This document shows positions 1-7,000 of a stretch of DNA of 7,140 nt, piece by piece (position 1 is the stretch's first letter; every line of letters starts with the position of its first letter). The notes under the pieces were generated by a model. That model made no database searches, had not been told where the DNA came from, and saw nothing but the letters and a program-made list of their open reading frames with translations. Origin of the DNA: Defluviitaleaceae bacterium (lineage in GTDB: Bacteria; Bacillota; Clostridia; Lachnospirales; WRAX01); assembly GCA_009784355.1 (NCBI GenBank), contig WRBU01000057.1, positions 1 through 7,140 of the forward strand, read 5' to 3'. Position numbers and translations under genes: made by a program.

Positions 1-422
1 TCGTCATCAAAAATATTGGCACCTAGTTGCTCAAAGGCGTTTAAATGCAAATCTATTGGACGCAAGCCAAGACGGCAACCGCCAGGAGAAACGCTTGAAA
101 ATTCTCCGAAACGGGATAGCAATGCTCCGGTAAAAATTATTGATGAACGCATTTTTTCAACATGCTCTGACGGCAAGCGGGTTTTGTCGATGCCTCTTGC
201 GTCAACAATTAATGTGTTATTTGCGAAGGCAGTTTTGCAACCAAGATAGTTCAGTATATCGATAGATGTGTGTGTATCAGAAATATCGGGACAATTATGA
301 ATAATGCTCTGTCCATCAATAAGAACCGTTGCCGCTAGAATAGGCAAAACTGCATTTTTGCTGCCACCTATTTTTATATTGCCGCGCAATCTTTTGCGGC
401 CAACTATAACATATTTTTTCAT
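1..422 (-). CDS. murA: UDP-N-acetylglucosamine 1-carboxyvinyltransferase (MurA), 5' part, cut by window edge
   Basis: MurA transfers enolpyruvate from PEP to UDP-GlcNAc in the cytoplasm, the first committed step of peptidoglycan synthesis. The first 140 codons are present; the rest of a roughly 420-residue enzyme lies left of the window. The N-terminal GGSKNAVLPILAAT motif (19-32) carries the Lys22-Asn23 pair known in E. coli MurA. MRSSIIFTGALLSRFG (91-106) holds the Arg92 equivalent of E. coli Arg91. PGGCRLGLRPIDLHL (113-127) carries Cys116, the PEP-binding and fosfomycin-target cysteine, so the enzyme should be fosfomycin-sensitive at this residue. The ATG is fixed by GGAGGG at 430-435, 7 nt upstream. 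It follows the XRE gene on the same strand, but an intrinsic terminator lies between them, so it probably has its own start of transcription. I found no convincing promoter: TATTAT at 454-459 lacks a properly spaced -35. Firmicutes often carry two MurA paralogues, and I cannot tell which this is. Confidence 0.95.
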   Translation of the reverse strand, partial: MKKYVIVGRKRLRGNIKIGGSKNAVLPILAATVLIDGQSIIHNCPDISDTHTSIDILNYLGCKTAFANNTLIVDARGIDKTRLPSEHVEKMRSSIIFTGALLSRFGEFSSVSPGGCRLGLRPIDLHLNAFEQLGANIFDD

Positions 423-490
423 AATGATGCCCTCCGATACACGGTGATACATCATAATACACAAGGACAAAATTTGTGGTTACTCAAGAA

Positions 491-514
491 AATAAAAAAC
501 CCGCCAAAGCGGGT
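491..514 (-). terminator. Rho-independent terminator after the XRE gene
   Basis: Read on the minus strand, a CCCGC/GCGGG stem (509-513 with 500-504, extendable by one A-T pair) closes a 4-nt loop. It is followed by a T-rich tract, TTTTTTATT (499-491). It lies 14 nt past the stop codon of the XRE gene and should end transcripts from the upstream operon and from the XRE promoter before murA. Confidence 0.9.
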
Positions 515-527
515 AGATGTTTAAATA

Positions 528-950
528 TTAATCTTGTTCGGTAACTTCTTCGCCTTTTAGAGCTTGAGTTAAATGGGTGTAATTTTTAAGATTTTTAAGA
601 ATGTAATTCACTTCTTGTTCATCAAGCGACTTTACAATGCTGGATATAGCTTCTTGTTTTTGCTCAAGTTTTGAAGCAAACTTCTTTCTTCCGGTTGGAG
701 TGCTTTGGAAGCTGGAAGTTTTATCGGGTGAAAGCATCGTATTGACGTCTTCGTTTAAAAAATCGCATATCCGAAGCATAGTGTCAAAACTAGGGGTTCT
801 TTCGCCACGTTCTATTAAGCCAACATAAGCAATAGAAACCTTGACGAAACTTGCAAAATCTTTAGAATTAAAGCCCATTTCCTTGCGGCGGCGACGCATA
901 TTATCACCAAAATTTACACCTCTTTGGTCAATACCAAATTCGTTTTTCAT
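528..950 (-). CDS. XRE-family helix-turn-helix transcriptional regulator
   Basis: Cytoplasmic DNA-binding protein of 140 residues. A Cro/CI-type HTH spans about residues 14-73: NFGDNMRRRRKEMGFNSKDF, then a recognition-helix region around SIAYVGLIERGERTPS (39-54), a classic XRE signature, then the helix FDTMLRICDFLN. The tail (about 75-140) is charged and helical, with no domain I recognise; it contains LDEQEVNYILKNLKNY and may be for dimerisation or signal sensing. The frame stays open 25 codons further upstream, but that extension covers the gene's own promoter, and GGAGGAGG at 957-964 sits 6 nt before the chosen ATG. It has its own promoter (997-1025), lies downstream of and parallel to the kinase gene, and ends at a terminator. 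An imperfect palindrome over its -10 suggests autoregulation. Its targets are unknown; the neighbouring uptake operon is one candidate. Confidence 0.9.
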   Translation of the reverse strand: MKNEFGIDQRGVNFGDNMRRRRKEMGFNSKDFASFVKVSIAYVGLIERGERTPSFDTMLRICDFLNEDVNTMLSPDKTSSFQSTPTGRKKFASKLEQKQEAISSIVKSLDEQEVNYILKNLKNYTHLTQALKGEEVTEQD

Positions 951-956
951 GAAAAT

Positions 957-964
957 CCTCCTCC
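957..964 (-). promoter_or_regulatory. Ribosome binding site deciding the XRE start
   Basis: GGAGGAGG on the minus strand, 6 nt before the ATG at 950-948. It decides for this start over an in-frame upstream start near 1025 that would place the promoter inside the coding region. Confidence 0.85.
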
Positions 965-996
965 GATTTATATCGAAATTTAAAATCATGTGTGTA

Positions 997-1025
997 ATTA
1001 TACAACAATATGCATCAAATTGCAA
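997..1025 (-). promoter_or_regulatory. Sigma-A-type promoter of the XRE gene
   Basis: The minus strand reads TTGCAA (-35, 1020-1025), a 17-nt spacer, then a perfect TATAAT (-10, 997-1002). It lies about 47 nt before the XRE start codon and 45 nt past the kinase stop. A TGTA-N4-TACA inverted repeat (993-1004) overlaps the -10, a plausible place for an autorepressor to bind. Confidence 0.82.
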
Positions 1026-1069
1026 GTGTTTTTTTGTCTAAAAAAGTAGAAAAATTTGATACCTTAAAT

Positions 1070-1633
1070 TCATGTAGTTACAATAAAATCTGCAAGTTTT
1101 TCAATTCCAAAATGGGTGTGATAGCGTTTTTCCATAGGTATCCAAATATTTTTGAATTTTTGTGCCATATCGCTGCCATTTCGTGCTAAAATACGCTCAA
1201 GTTGAGCATTTTTGTCAATTTTCATAAAAATCTTTATATCGTAAGAATTTACAAATTTTGGATGCATACTATACGAGCCTTCTATTATAACGACATTTTT
1301 TGGGATTATACAAATTTTTTCTATATAATCCCACACAGCACAGCTATAATTGCGATAGCAAAAATCCTCTTCTTTTGCCATCGGTTGCAAAATCTCCTCT
1401 TCAAAACGCTCATAATGGATATTGCCGCCAATTTCTTCTAGTCTACTTGGACTACGAAGCTCTTTTGGCAGAAAAAAATGGTCCATGCGCACAATGCTTG
1501 CAACCCCAAAGTGTTTGGACAAGCTGTCTGCGAGCGTGGTCTTGCCGGCGGCTGCATCGCCGTCTATGGCTACTATAGCCAGCCCCTTTTTTGCGATTAC
1601 AGCATTGATAGCTGAAATTATGTTATCGGGCAT
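1070..1633 (-). CDS. Uridine-kinase-like P-loop kinase (small-molecule phosphotransferase)
   Basis: Predicted cytoplasmic ATP-dependent kinase of 187 residues in the uridine kinase/phosphoribulokinase group. The Walker A motif GDAAAGKT covers residues 25-32, and MDHFFLP (50-56) holds the Asp of the DxF/Y substrate-site motif. GGNIHYERFEEEIL (69-82) matches the substrate-binding region of uridine-kinase-like proteins of Clostridia. A hydrophobic strand ending VVIIEGSYSMHP (114-125) and the lid-like RILARNG (147-153) follow. True Udk is slightly longer and differs in the substrate loop, so the substrate is open: a nucleoside, vitamin or pantothenate-like compound are all possible, since type I pantothenate kinase shares this fold. 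The ATG lies 11 nt inside the end of the S-component gene with a GAGGGAG ribosome site at 1637-1643, so translation is probably coupled. The pairing suggests that it phosphorylates what the transporter imports. I see no terminator after it, so read-through into the XRE gene is likely. Confidence 0.85.
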   Translation of the reverse strand: MPDNIISAINAVIAKKGLAIVAIDGDAAAGKTTLADSLSKHFGVASIVRMDHFFLPKELRSPSRLEEIGGNIHYERFEEEILQPMAKEEDFCYRNYSCAVWDYIEKICIIPKNVVIIEGSYSMHPKFVNSYDIKIFMKIDKNAQLERILARNGSDMAQKFKNIWIPMEKRYHTHFGIEKLADFIVTT

Positions 1634-2168
1634 ACTCTCCCTCGTTTCGCCAACCTGCCGCTCTTAACGCTAAAATTAGCGCAGGTATAAGGACAATTTG
1701 CAAAGCAATACCTGATATTGAATTTACAAATGCACCAGTCCAAAAAATTCCAAGCGAAAAGACCATATTACTGTCAATACTTGACATTATTGCCATTACG
1801 AAACCCCAAATTACACGCCCAACCAGCATGGCACCTACTAACGAAGCATACAAAAATGGAGGCTTCTTTGGCAATCTATTGTACAAAAGCCCAATAACTG
1901 CACCATATGCTGCTAATTCGAAGGTCATCGGCAGACCGGGGATTGGGAAGGGTGGATGTCCTATCATTAAAAAACGGACTATTGGCAGTATCGCACCAAC
2001 AATAAAGCCATATTTCGGTCCTAGCATCAAGCCGCATAGTAACACGGGAATATGTAGCGGTAATAACATACGCCCAAATAACTCGCCGCCGGTAAAAAAC
2101 GGCAACACAAGCCCAATGGCTAAAAAAAGTGCCGCAAGTACAATGTTTTGAATGTGTTTGTTATTCAT
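1623..2168 (-). CDS. ECF transporter S component (vitamin-type substrate-binding membrane subunit)
   Basis: Integral membrane protein of 181 residues, the usual size for ECF S components. These bind one vitamin-like substrate with high affinity and join a shared EcfA-EcfA'-EcfT energising module, which is not encoded here. About six hydrophobic segments are visible: roughly 8-24, 36-50, 54-70, 80-96, 107-126 and 145-170. The first contains A13-LFL-A17, the A-x3-A pattern S components use to contact EcfT. LPLHIPVLLCGLMLGPKYGF (36-55) and the MTFELAAYG motif (81-89) are typical of the PF12822-type 'ECF transporter S component' group, to which predicted pantothenate transporters (PanT) also belong. 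That substrate is only a suggestion. The ATG was chosen because GAGGG (2177-2181) lies 8 nt upstream; a TTG six codons earlier would have no ribosome site. It overlaps the kinase gene by 11 nt and follows DUF3842 after a 60-nt structured leader. Confidence 0.9.
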   Translation of the reverse strand: MNNKHIQNIVLAALFLAIGLVLPFFTGGELFGRMLLPLHIPVLLCGLMLGPKYGFIVGAILPIVRFLMIGHPPFPIPGLPMTFELAAYGAVIGLLYNRLPKKPPFLYASLVGAMLVGRVIWGFVMAIMSSIDSNMVFSLGIFWTGAFVNSISGIALQIVLIPALILALRAAGWRNEGEYAR

Positions 2169-2173
2169 AAAAT

Positions 2174-2230
2174 CATCCCTCTGCAATATAATATTGCGGG
2201 CTTCTGCCGCAGGGATGCTTTCATAGCATC
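2174..2230 (-). promoter_or_regulatory. Structured leader hiding the S-component ribosome binding site; alternative hairpins
   Basis: On the minus-strand RNA, CAUCCCU (2217-2211) can pair fully with AGGGAUG (2180-2174), burying the GAGGG ribosome site. Inside this stem two small hairpins fit: GGC-AGAA-GCC (2208-2199) and a perfect 6-bp GCAAUA-UUA-UAUUGC (2197-2183). Together they make a compact three-way junction. A competing perfect 6-bp hairpin, GAUGCU/AGCAUC with a 5-nt loop (2214-2230), uses part of the same CAUC strand and overlaps the UGA stop (2231-2229) of the upstream gene. The layout fits a translational switch or coupling device. It matches no riboswitch class I can recognise from memory. 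Pairings are read by eye; no energies were computed. Confidence 0.5.
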
Positions 2231-2630
2231 ATTTTAAATACCTAATAATTTCTAACAAATATTCCGCAAGTGTGCTTTGCTTTGCACCAAGCACTGTAAT
2301 GCTGCATTTGTCAACGGGTATTAATATTTTGTGAGCATTGCTTGCGGTAATGGCTTCTGCCATTTTTGCTGTTACTTCGCCATGCATGGCGTTTGTCGCA
2401 ATAATGCCTATTGCACCTAAAATATAATCTGCTTTGGCGGCATTATATATCACAGCATTTTCGCCTGTAGCGGCTATATTCGCCCCTGCCTTAAGCATGG
2501 CGGAAGTGGCGGCAGAATTTGTGCCAACCGCTGTTATTGTGGCTTGCTTTGTATGCAGCATGGGAGCAATATGCTCTATAACAGCCTTGCCCAAGCCGCC
2601 TCCCATGCCGTCTATAATAAGCACATTCAC
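2229..2630 (-). CDS. DUF3842 family protein
   Basis: Predicted 133-residue cytoplasmic protein of unknown function, recognised by its family signatures. These are a glycine-rich N-terminal loop IDGMGGGLGK (6-15) after a beta strand, AVGTNSAATSAMLKAGA (34-50), AATGENAVIYN (53-63) and a C-terminal KILIPVDKCSITVLG (101-115). The opening beta-strand-GxGGGxG arrangement resembles a nucleotide-binding Rossmann turn, but no activity is established that I know of. The start is GTG, 3 nt after the TAG of the aldo/keto reductase gene. The only ribosome-site candidate is the weak GGA inside the last codons of that gene, so translation is probably coupled. A second GTG two codons on is an alternative start. 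Its place between a redox enzyme and a transporter subunit ties it to that pathway, possibly as a cofactor- or substrate-handling protein. It has no signal peptide or membrane segment. Confidence 0.87.
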   Translation of the reverse strand: MNVLIIDGMGGGLGKAVIEHIAPMLHTKQATITAVGTNSAATSAMLKAGANIAATGENAVIYNAAKADYILGAIGIIATNAMHGEVTAKMAEAITASNAHKILIPVDKCSITVLGAKQSTLAEYLLEIIRYLK

Positions 2631-2633
2631 AAG

Positions 2634-3746
2634 CTATTCCAAATACTCGCCAAGCTCACGCATAATTGCAACAATGTCAATGCTTTGCGGGCACTTTTGG
2701 TTGCATTTGTCGCAGAAAACACAGTCGGATGGCAAACCAGCAGACTCCACGGCTTCTATTTTTCTTTTCAACGCAAAGTCGCCGTCAACTTTATAGTTGT
2801 TATAAACTTGCAAAAAGCGTGGAATATTAATTTTTACAGGGCAATTTTCAGAGTCTATACAGTAATTACAGTCGGTGCAAGGTGCTTGCATTTCCTTTTT
2901 AAAAGCCTCCAAAGCGTTGTAAAAAATTTCCTCCTCTGCCTCAGTCATGGAGCTATCGTCTTGAAAAAGGCGGACATTTTCTTTTATTTGTTCCAAGGTA
3001 GTCATGCCGCTTAATGCAATCATATTGTTAGAGCGGTTTTTGACCCATCTAAACGCCCATTCGGAAAGTGTCCAAGCGGGGCGGGCTTCTTTCAAAATGG
3101 CTTCCGCTTCGGGAGAAAGTTTTGCAATTCGTCCGCCACGCACGGGCCCCATGGCAATGGTTTGTATGCCACGAGATTCCAACTCTTCGTACATTTGTTT
3201 GCTAATGCCGTACTGCCAGTCATAGGCATTAAGCTGCTGCAAAACAAATTCCCAATCATGCTGGTTTAAAAAAGTCATAAAATTGTCAAAATTCGCATGG
3301 GTGGAAAAGCCAAGATGCTTTATACGTCCTGCGGCTTTTTGTTCTGCAAAATACTGAATACACCCGCTGTCTATGTATGATTGAAAATTGTTATCCATAA
3401 TGGCGTGTATAAGGTAAAAATCTATATAATCCGTTTTAAGGCGGGCAAGTTGCTCCTCAAATACGGACTTGTAATCGGGGTTCATAAATATTGAGAACTT
3501 TGTAGCAAGATAGTAGCTATCACGTGGGTATTTTTCTAATGCCTCGCCCAAAAAAACTTCGCTTTCGCCGCTGTGATAGCCAACGGCTGTGTCGTAATAA
3601 TTAATACCATTAGCCATAGCGTAATCAATAATCTCTTGCGCCTTAACCTTATCAATGGTTGGGCTGTCGCCTTCGGTCATAGGCAAGCGCATGTTGCCCA
3701 TACCAAGCCAAGACACTTTTTTATCCTTAAAATTGCGGTATACCAT
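2634..3746 (-). CDS. Aldo/keto reductase with C-terminal two-cluster 4Fe-4S ferredoxin domain
   Basis: Cytoplasmic oxidoreductase of 370 residues. Residues about 1-280 form the aldo/keto reductase TIM barrel with the full catalytic tetrad: Asp52 and Tyr57 (YYDTAVGYHSGESE), Lys83 (LATKFS) and His114 (DFYLIHAI). The tail is a dicluster ferredoxin-like domain: C290-x2-C293-x2-C296-x5-C302-P and C342-x2-C345-x2-C348-x3-C352-P. This architecture is common in anaerobes, where electrons probably pass between iron-sulfur clusters and the barrel. The physiological substrate is generally unknown, and NADPH use should not be assumed. The chosen ATG has GGGGAG at 3753-3758, 6 nt upstream; the frame runs 15 codons further but into the promoter. 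It is the first gene of the operon, with DUF3842 starting 3 nt after its stop. In the first cluster motif the last spacing is five residues rather than the usual three. Confidence 0.94.
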   Translation of the reverse strand: MVYRNFKDKKVSWLGMGNMRLPMTEGDSPTIDKVKAQEIIDYAMANGINYYDTAVGYHSGESEVFLGEALEKYPRDSYYLATKFSIFMNPDYKSVFEEQLARLKTDYIDFYLIHAIMDNNFQSYIDSGCIQYFAEQKAAGRIKHLGFSTHANFDNFMTFLNQHDWEFVLQQLNAYDWQYGISKQMYEELESRGIQTIAMGPVRGGRIAKLSPEAEAILKEARPAWTLSEWAFRWVKNRSNNMIALSGMTTLEQIKENVRLFQDDSSMTEAEEEIFYNALEAFKKEMQAPCTDCNYCIDSENCPVKINIPRFLQVYNNYKVDGDFALKRKIEAVESAGLPSDCVFCDKCNQKCPQSIDIVAIMRELGEYLE

Positions 3747-3752
3747 TTTTTT

Positions 3753-3758
3753 CTCCCC
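3753..3758 (-). promoter_or_regulatory. Ribosome binding site deciding the aldo/keto reductase start
   Basis: GGGGAG on the minus strand, separated by six A from the ATG at 3746-3744. It excludes the longer in-frame start at 3791, which falls between the -10 and -35 elements. Confidence 0.85.
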
Positions 3759-3766
3759 TTTGCAAA

Positions 3767-3782
3767 AATTGTTAAAACAATT
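3767..3782. repeat. 7-bp inverted repeat at the transcription start of the reductase operon (operator candidate)
   Basis: AATTGTT-AA-AACAATT (3767-3773 and 3776-3782) is a perfect 7-bp inverted repeat that overlaps the last bases of the -10 box and the expected +1. This is a typical place for a repressor operator. It lacks the 8-nt arm spacing of the Rex operator consensus TTGTTAA-N4-TTAACAA, and I cannot assign a regulator family. Confidence 0.5.
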
Positions 3783-3808
3783 ATAACTCATAGCGGCAAA
3801 AAAGTCAA
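3780..3808 (-). promoter_or_regulatory. Sigma-A-type promoter of the reductase/DUF3842/ECF/kinase operon
   Basis: The minus strand reads TTGACT (-35, 3803-3808), a 17-nt spacer, then a perfect TATAAT (-10, 3780-3785). The start codon of the reductase lies 33 nt past the -10, leaving a leader of about 25-28 nt. Inverted repeats lie on both the -10/+1 and the -35. Confidence 0.88.
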
Positions 3809-3835
3809 ATTTTTATTTTGCAACATTTGACTTTT
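3800..3835. repeat. 11-bp perfect inverted repeat carrying mirrored -35 elements
   Basis: AAAAGTCAAAT (3800-3810) and its exact reverse complement ATTTGACTTTT (3825-3835) are separated by 14 nt. The left arm contains the TTGACT -35 of the minus-strand operon promoter. The right arm contains a TTGACT usable as a -35 by a plus-strand promoter. A protein binding both arms would control transcription in both directions. Confidence 0.65.
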
Positions 3836-3854
3836 GGCGTTTTTAACCTAGAAT
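3827..3854 (+). promoter_or_regulatory. Candidate distal plus-strand promoter
   Basis: TTGACT (3827-3832), a 16-nt spacer and TAGAAT (3849-3854, one mismatch to TATAAT). It points towards the secreted-protein gene about 150 nt away. It is weaker than the promoter at 3936-3963 and may be incidental to the inverted repeat. Confidence 0.35.
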
Positions 3855-3929
3855 TTAAGGCTTGTGATTTTGAAAAATACAAACAATCAAACAAAAGGTT
3901 TCTAAAACTTAACGAAAAGATTCCCAAAA

Positions 3930-3949
3930 CCCCCCTTGACAGGAGGGGG
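3930..3949. repeat. C-tract/G-tract inverted repeat framing the -35 of the secreted-protein gene
   Basis: Six C (3930-3935) and five G (3945-3949) form a 5-bp inverted repeat with the TTGACA -35 in the 9-nt space between them. The GGGGGTAT side resembles half of a CsoR-type operator, but the space between tracts is longer than usual for those sites. It may instead be a low-complexity run. Confidence 0.4.
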
Positions 3950-3963
3950 TATTATAGTATAAT
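3936..3963 (+). promoter_or_regulatory. Main sigma-A-type promoter of the secreted repeat protein
   Basis: Perfect TTGACA (3936-3941), a 16-nt spacer and perfect TATAAT (3958-3963). The ATG at 4005 lies 41 nt past the -10. The leader contains TGATAA-AA-TTATCA (3981-3994), a small palindrome ending at the first base of the AGGAGGT ribosome site (3994-4000), which might weakly mask it. The consensus quality suggests strong expression unless repressed. Confidence 0.88.
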
Positions 3964-4004
3964 AAGTTATGGGCAAAAAATGATAAAATTATCAGGAGGT
4001 AAAC

Positions 4005-7000
4005 ATGAAAAAAGGAAATAGCCTTTTTAGGCGACTATTAGCTTTAATTCTTGTTGTAACACTTTCCATACCAAGCTATGTTGCCATGGCTGATTATATG
4101 GAAGAATATGTTCCCAATGAAACAGAAATTGGTATGGGTACATACCCGAATGACCCCTCGGAAGCGATTATTGAGGACGACGATGACGATGGAATGCTTT
4201 TTATCGGTGTTGAGCCTGCAAATTTTCCGGTATTTACGGTAACTTTTGAGCCTAACGGCGGTCTTACGCCCAGCGGTCATAGGTATCGTGAAGTAATGGA
4301 AGATAGCAGTATCGAAGATACGCCTAATATCGGGATGCCAATCCCTCCAGAGCGTTTTGGTTTTACTTTCTATGCCTGGAATGAGAGTCCGCTTGGCACG
4401 GGACAATGGTTTACCGACACCACACAGGTTTTTGGTGACATCACCGTATACGCTATTTGGGGATATGTAGTGACATTTCGTGGAGGAAGTGTAAATCTTA
4501 ACATCGGCAATGACCCGATGAACCCTGCAGATTATGTCGCACGTATTGCGCCGGTTATCAACAACATGCCGCGCTCCATACAAGATACTGACAGTGCAGT
4601 GTGGCCGAATGACCCCGCACTTCCTGCTGGTTCACTTGACTTTCAAGGCTGGTTTGGAAACCCAGTTTTGGCGGCTGGCATGAGCTTTGATGAAACCACG
4701 GTGATAGACAGCAATGTTTACATCTATCCGCATTTTAATTGGAGAGCAGTACGCACCATAACATTTATAGCAGACACTGCATACGATGTAAACAATCTTA
4801 ATCACGGGCGTGGCACGATACATGAAGACCACCGCCCTGATGCGGGCGACCCCGTTGGAGCACCTGCCACCCGTGATGTTATAACGGACTTAAGTATTGG
4901 GGCTTCTTTTGTAAGTCCTCATAATTTGAACAATACTGCTCGTGGAGGCTGGGGCAACAGTGCGCCTCGTGCAGTAAGAAACTGGACATTTTTAGAAGGC
5001 TGGTGGACTGAGCCGGGAGGGCAGGGTACGAGAGTTATGGGACCTGCCGCTTCCACCCTAATTGCTTTTTACAGCAATCATGGAGATAGTAACATCCATT
5101 TAGGTGCATCAAATGTAGTTATCCCCGGTACTGGTGATATTAATCTTTATGCTTTTTGGCAGTATCAAGTAAATTTTTATCCTAACGGTGGTCAGGGTGG
5201 CACTGTAAGCAGAAGAATATCCGCCCACCTTGAGGATTCTGAAAGAACAATAGCATTTAGCGGGCTAGGTATGCCTGCAATGACAAGACCAGGGTTTGAT
5301 TTTGTGGGATGGAAAATAGCACCTTCGACCGGGGTAGATAATCCTCATCCTACTGACCACCCAATGACAGCAGATACCATGTTTAATGAAAATACTATCG
5401 TGACGGGCAACGTAAGGGTTTTTGCACAATGGGAGGCCACTGGAGTAAATTACGCCAGAGTAACATTTGATACCGCAGGCGGAATTTTCCCAAATTACGC
5501 TCACCCTTTCCTTAGCACAAACAGGCCTTTGGACGGTCAATACAGCAGTGACCGCACATATTTCACATCATACAGAGTACCATTAAATGCTGCGCTTGCC
5601 CAATTACAAATGCCTGTTATACCGCAAAAGCCGGGCTATGTTTTTGTGGGGTGGTATGAAGCGGGAAGTTCAACAAGATTTGCACACAGCGGCATGGGTT
5701 CACCAAGATTTTTAACTGAAAATATAACCGTATATGCAACATGGGAGCCTTATTTTACAGTGACCTTCCAACCCAACGGCGGAACTGGATTCCTTGCGAC
5801 GCGCCGAATTGCACAAGGGCGCACATGGTTATGGATGAATACTATGACCAGCAATTCTGGCTGGGCATCTAGCGGTGCTGCAATTAGCCCTTGGCCAGCC
5901 CTTTTAAATATATCAAGAGGTGCTGTGCCATCAGGCTTTACTGTAGCTGATTCTTGGACTTTGCAGCCAGATACGCTCGGTCCGTTTTTCGCTACAACCA
6001 CAGTAATAAATGAAGACATGAATTTGTATGCAAGATGGCAAACAACACGGATATTTGACAGCAATCTTCCAGGCTTTGCAGCAAATACCAGTCCTATATC
6101 AACACAAAACAATGTTTTGCGCAACCGCACGTTTAACAACCACGAACCTGCTTTGGTAGCACCTGGCACACCTGCTGGCTGGCAAGGTATGCCGTCAAAC
6201 ATTGCCCAAATTATTGATGACTTTATCTTTGTGGATTGGAACACAGAACGTGACGGCAGCGGACAATGGTTTAACCCCAATGCCCCGATAACAACAGGCA
6301 ATAACCGCTATTTTGCTGTGTGGATTCAAGGCGTGGCGTTCCACCCTGGTGCTGCCCCTGCTGGTACGATATATGAAGATGACCGCATAAGAGAGATTAT
6401 AGGCGGAAACATTCAGACGGTGCCCGACCCTGTATGGACAGGGCAAGAGTTTATTGGCTGGTTTACAACCCCGTCAGGCAATATTAATGTAATGATTGAC
6501 ATTAATGGAATTTTTAACCAATCTCAAACACTTTTTGCAAGATGGCGTGCGGAAGTTACTTTTGACTCTGGTGTCGGAGTGCTTGAAGGCGGAACACCTA
6601 CGGTGCAGGTAAATGCACTTGACACACTAGGTCAGCATGGAATACACCGCAGTGCGACCCGTAGTAACTGGGACTTTGCAGGCTGGTATTTAGTGGACGG
6701 TAGCAACGAAACATTACACACAGCCACCACGCAAGTTTTGCAAAGCACCACCCTCAACGCCCGCTGGGATGCTAATATAACCTTTAACCCGCAAGGCGGA
6801 ACTATCGGCGGCAATGCAGGAAATCACGTGCGTGTTGTGCGTGAAGGTGATTCTCCTGGCACTGCACCAATCCCTGCTGCTGCAGGCGTAAGGGATGGAT
6901 ACACCTTTGTTGGATGGTTTACAGAGCCAAATTGGAGCGGACAGGAATTTGACCCAACAGCACCTATAGTAGACGGACATCAAACCTTCTATGCTGCATG

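Noticed and set aside
16..249. 77-codon plus-strand frame
   Set aside because: Antisense to the clearly recognisable murA reading frame.
454..487. murA promoter from TTGAGT (482-487) and TATTAT (454-459)
   Set aside because: The 22-nt spacer is too long for a sigma-A promoter and no better -35 is found.
951..1025. 25-residue N-terminal extension of the XRE protein
   Set aside because: It would include the gene's own -10 box, and the strong GGAGGAGG site lies before the internal ATG.
1020..1069. Terminator after the kinase gene
   Set aside because: Only weak A/T pairing (T6 with A7) and no GC stem, so read-through into the XRE gene seems likelier.
1202..2151. Plus-strand frames opposite the kinase and S-component genes
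   Set aside because: Shadows of two genes with strong family motifs; no ribosome sites or recognisable domains.
2174..2230. Known THF, preQ1, TPP or FMN riboswitch before the ECF S component
   Set aside because: The leader is only about 60 nt and I cannot match the conserved core sequences of these classes; kept only as an unassigned structured leader.
2434..3225. Overlapping plus-strand frames opposite DUF3842 and the reductase
   Set aside because: Shadows of well-supported minus-strand genes.
3767..3782. Rex (redox sensor) operator upstream of the reductase operon
   Set aside because: The half-site TTGTT is present, but the arms are 2 nt apart instead of the spacing in TTGTTAA-N4-TTAACAA.
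3818..4021. 67-codon plus-strand frame with a TTG start
   Set aside because: It covers the promoter, leader and ribosome site of the secreted protein and has no ribosome site of its own.
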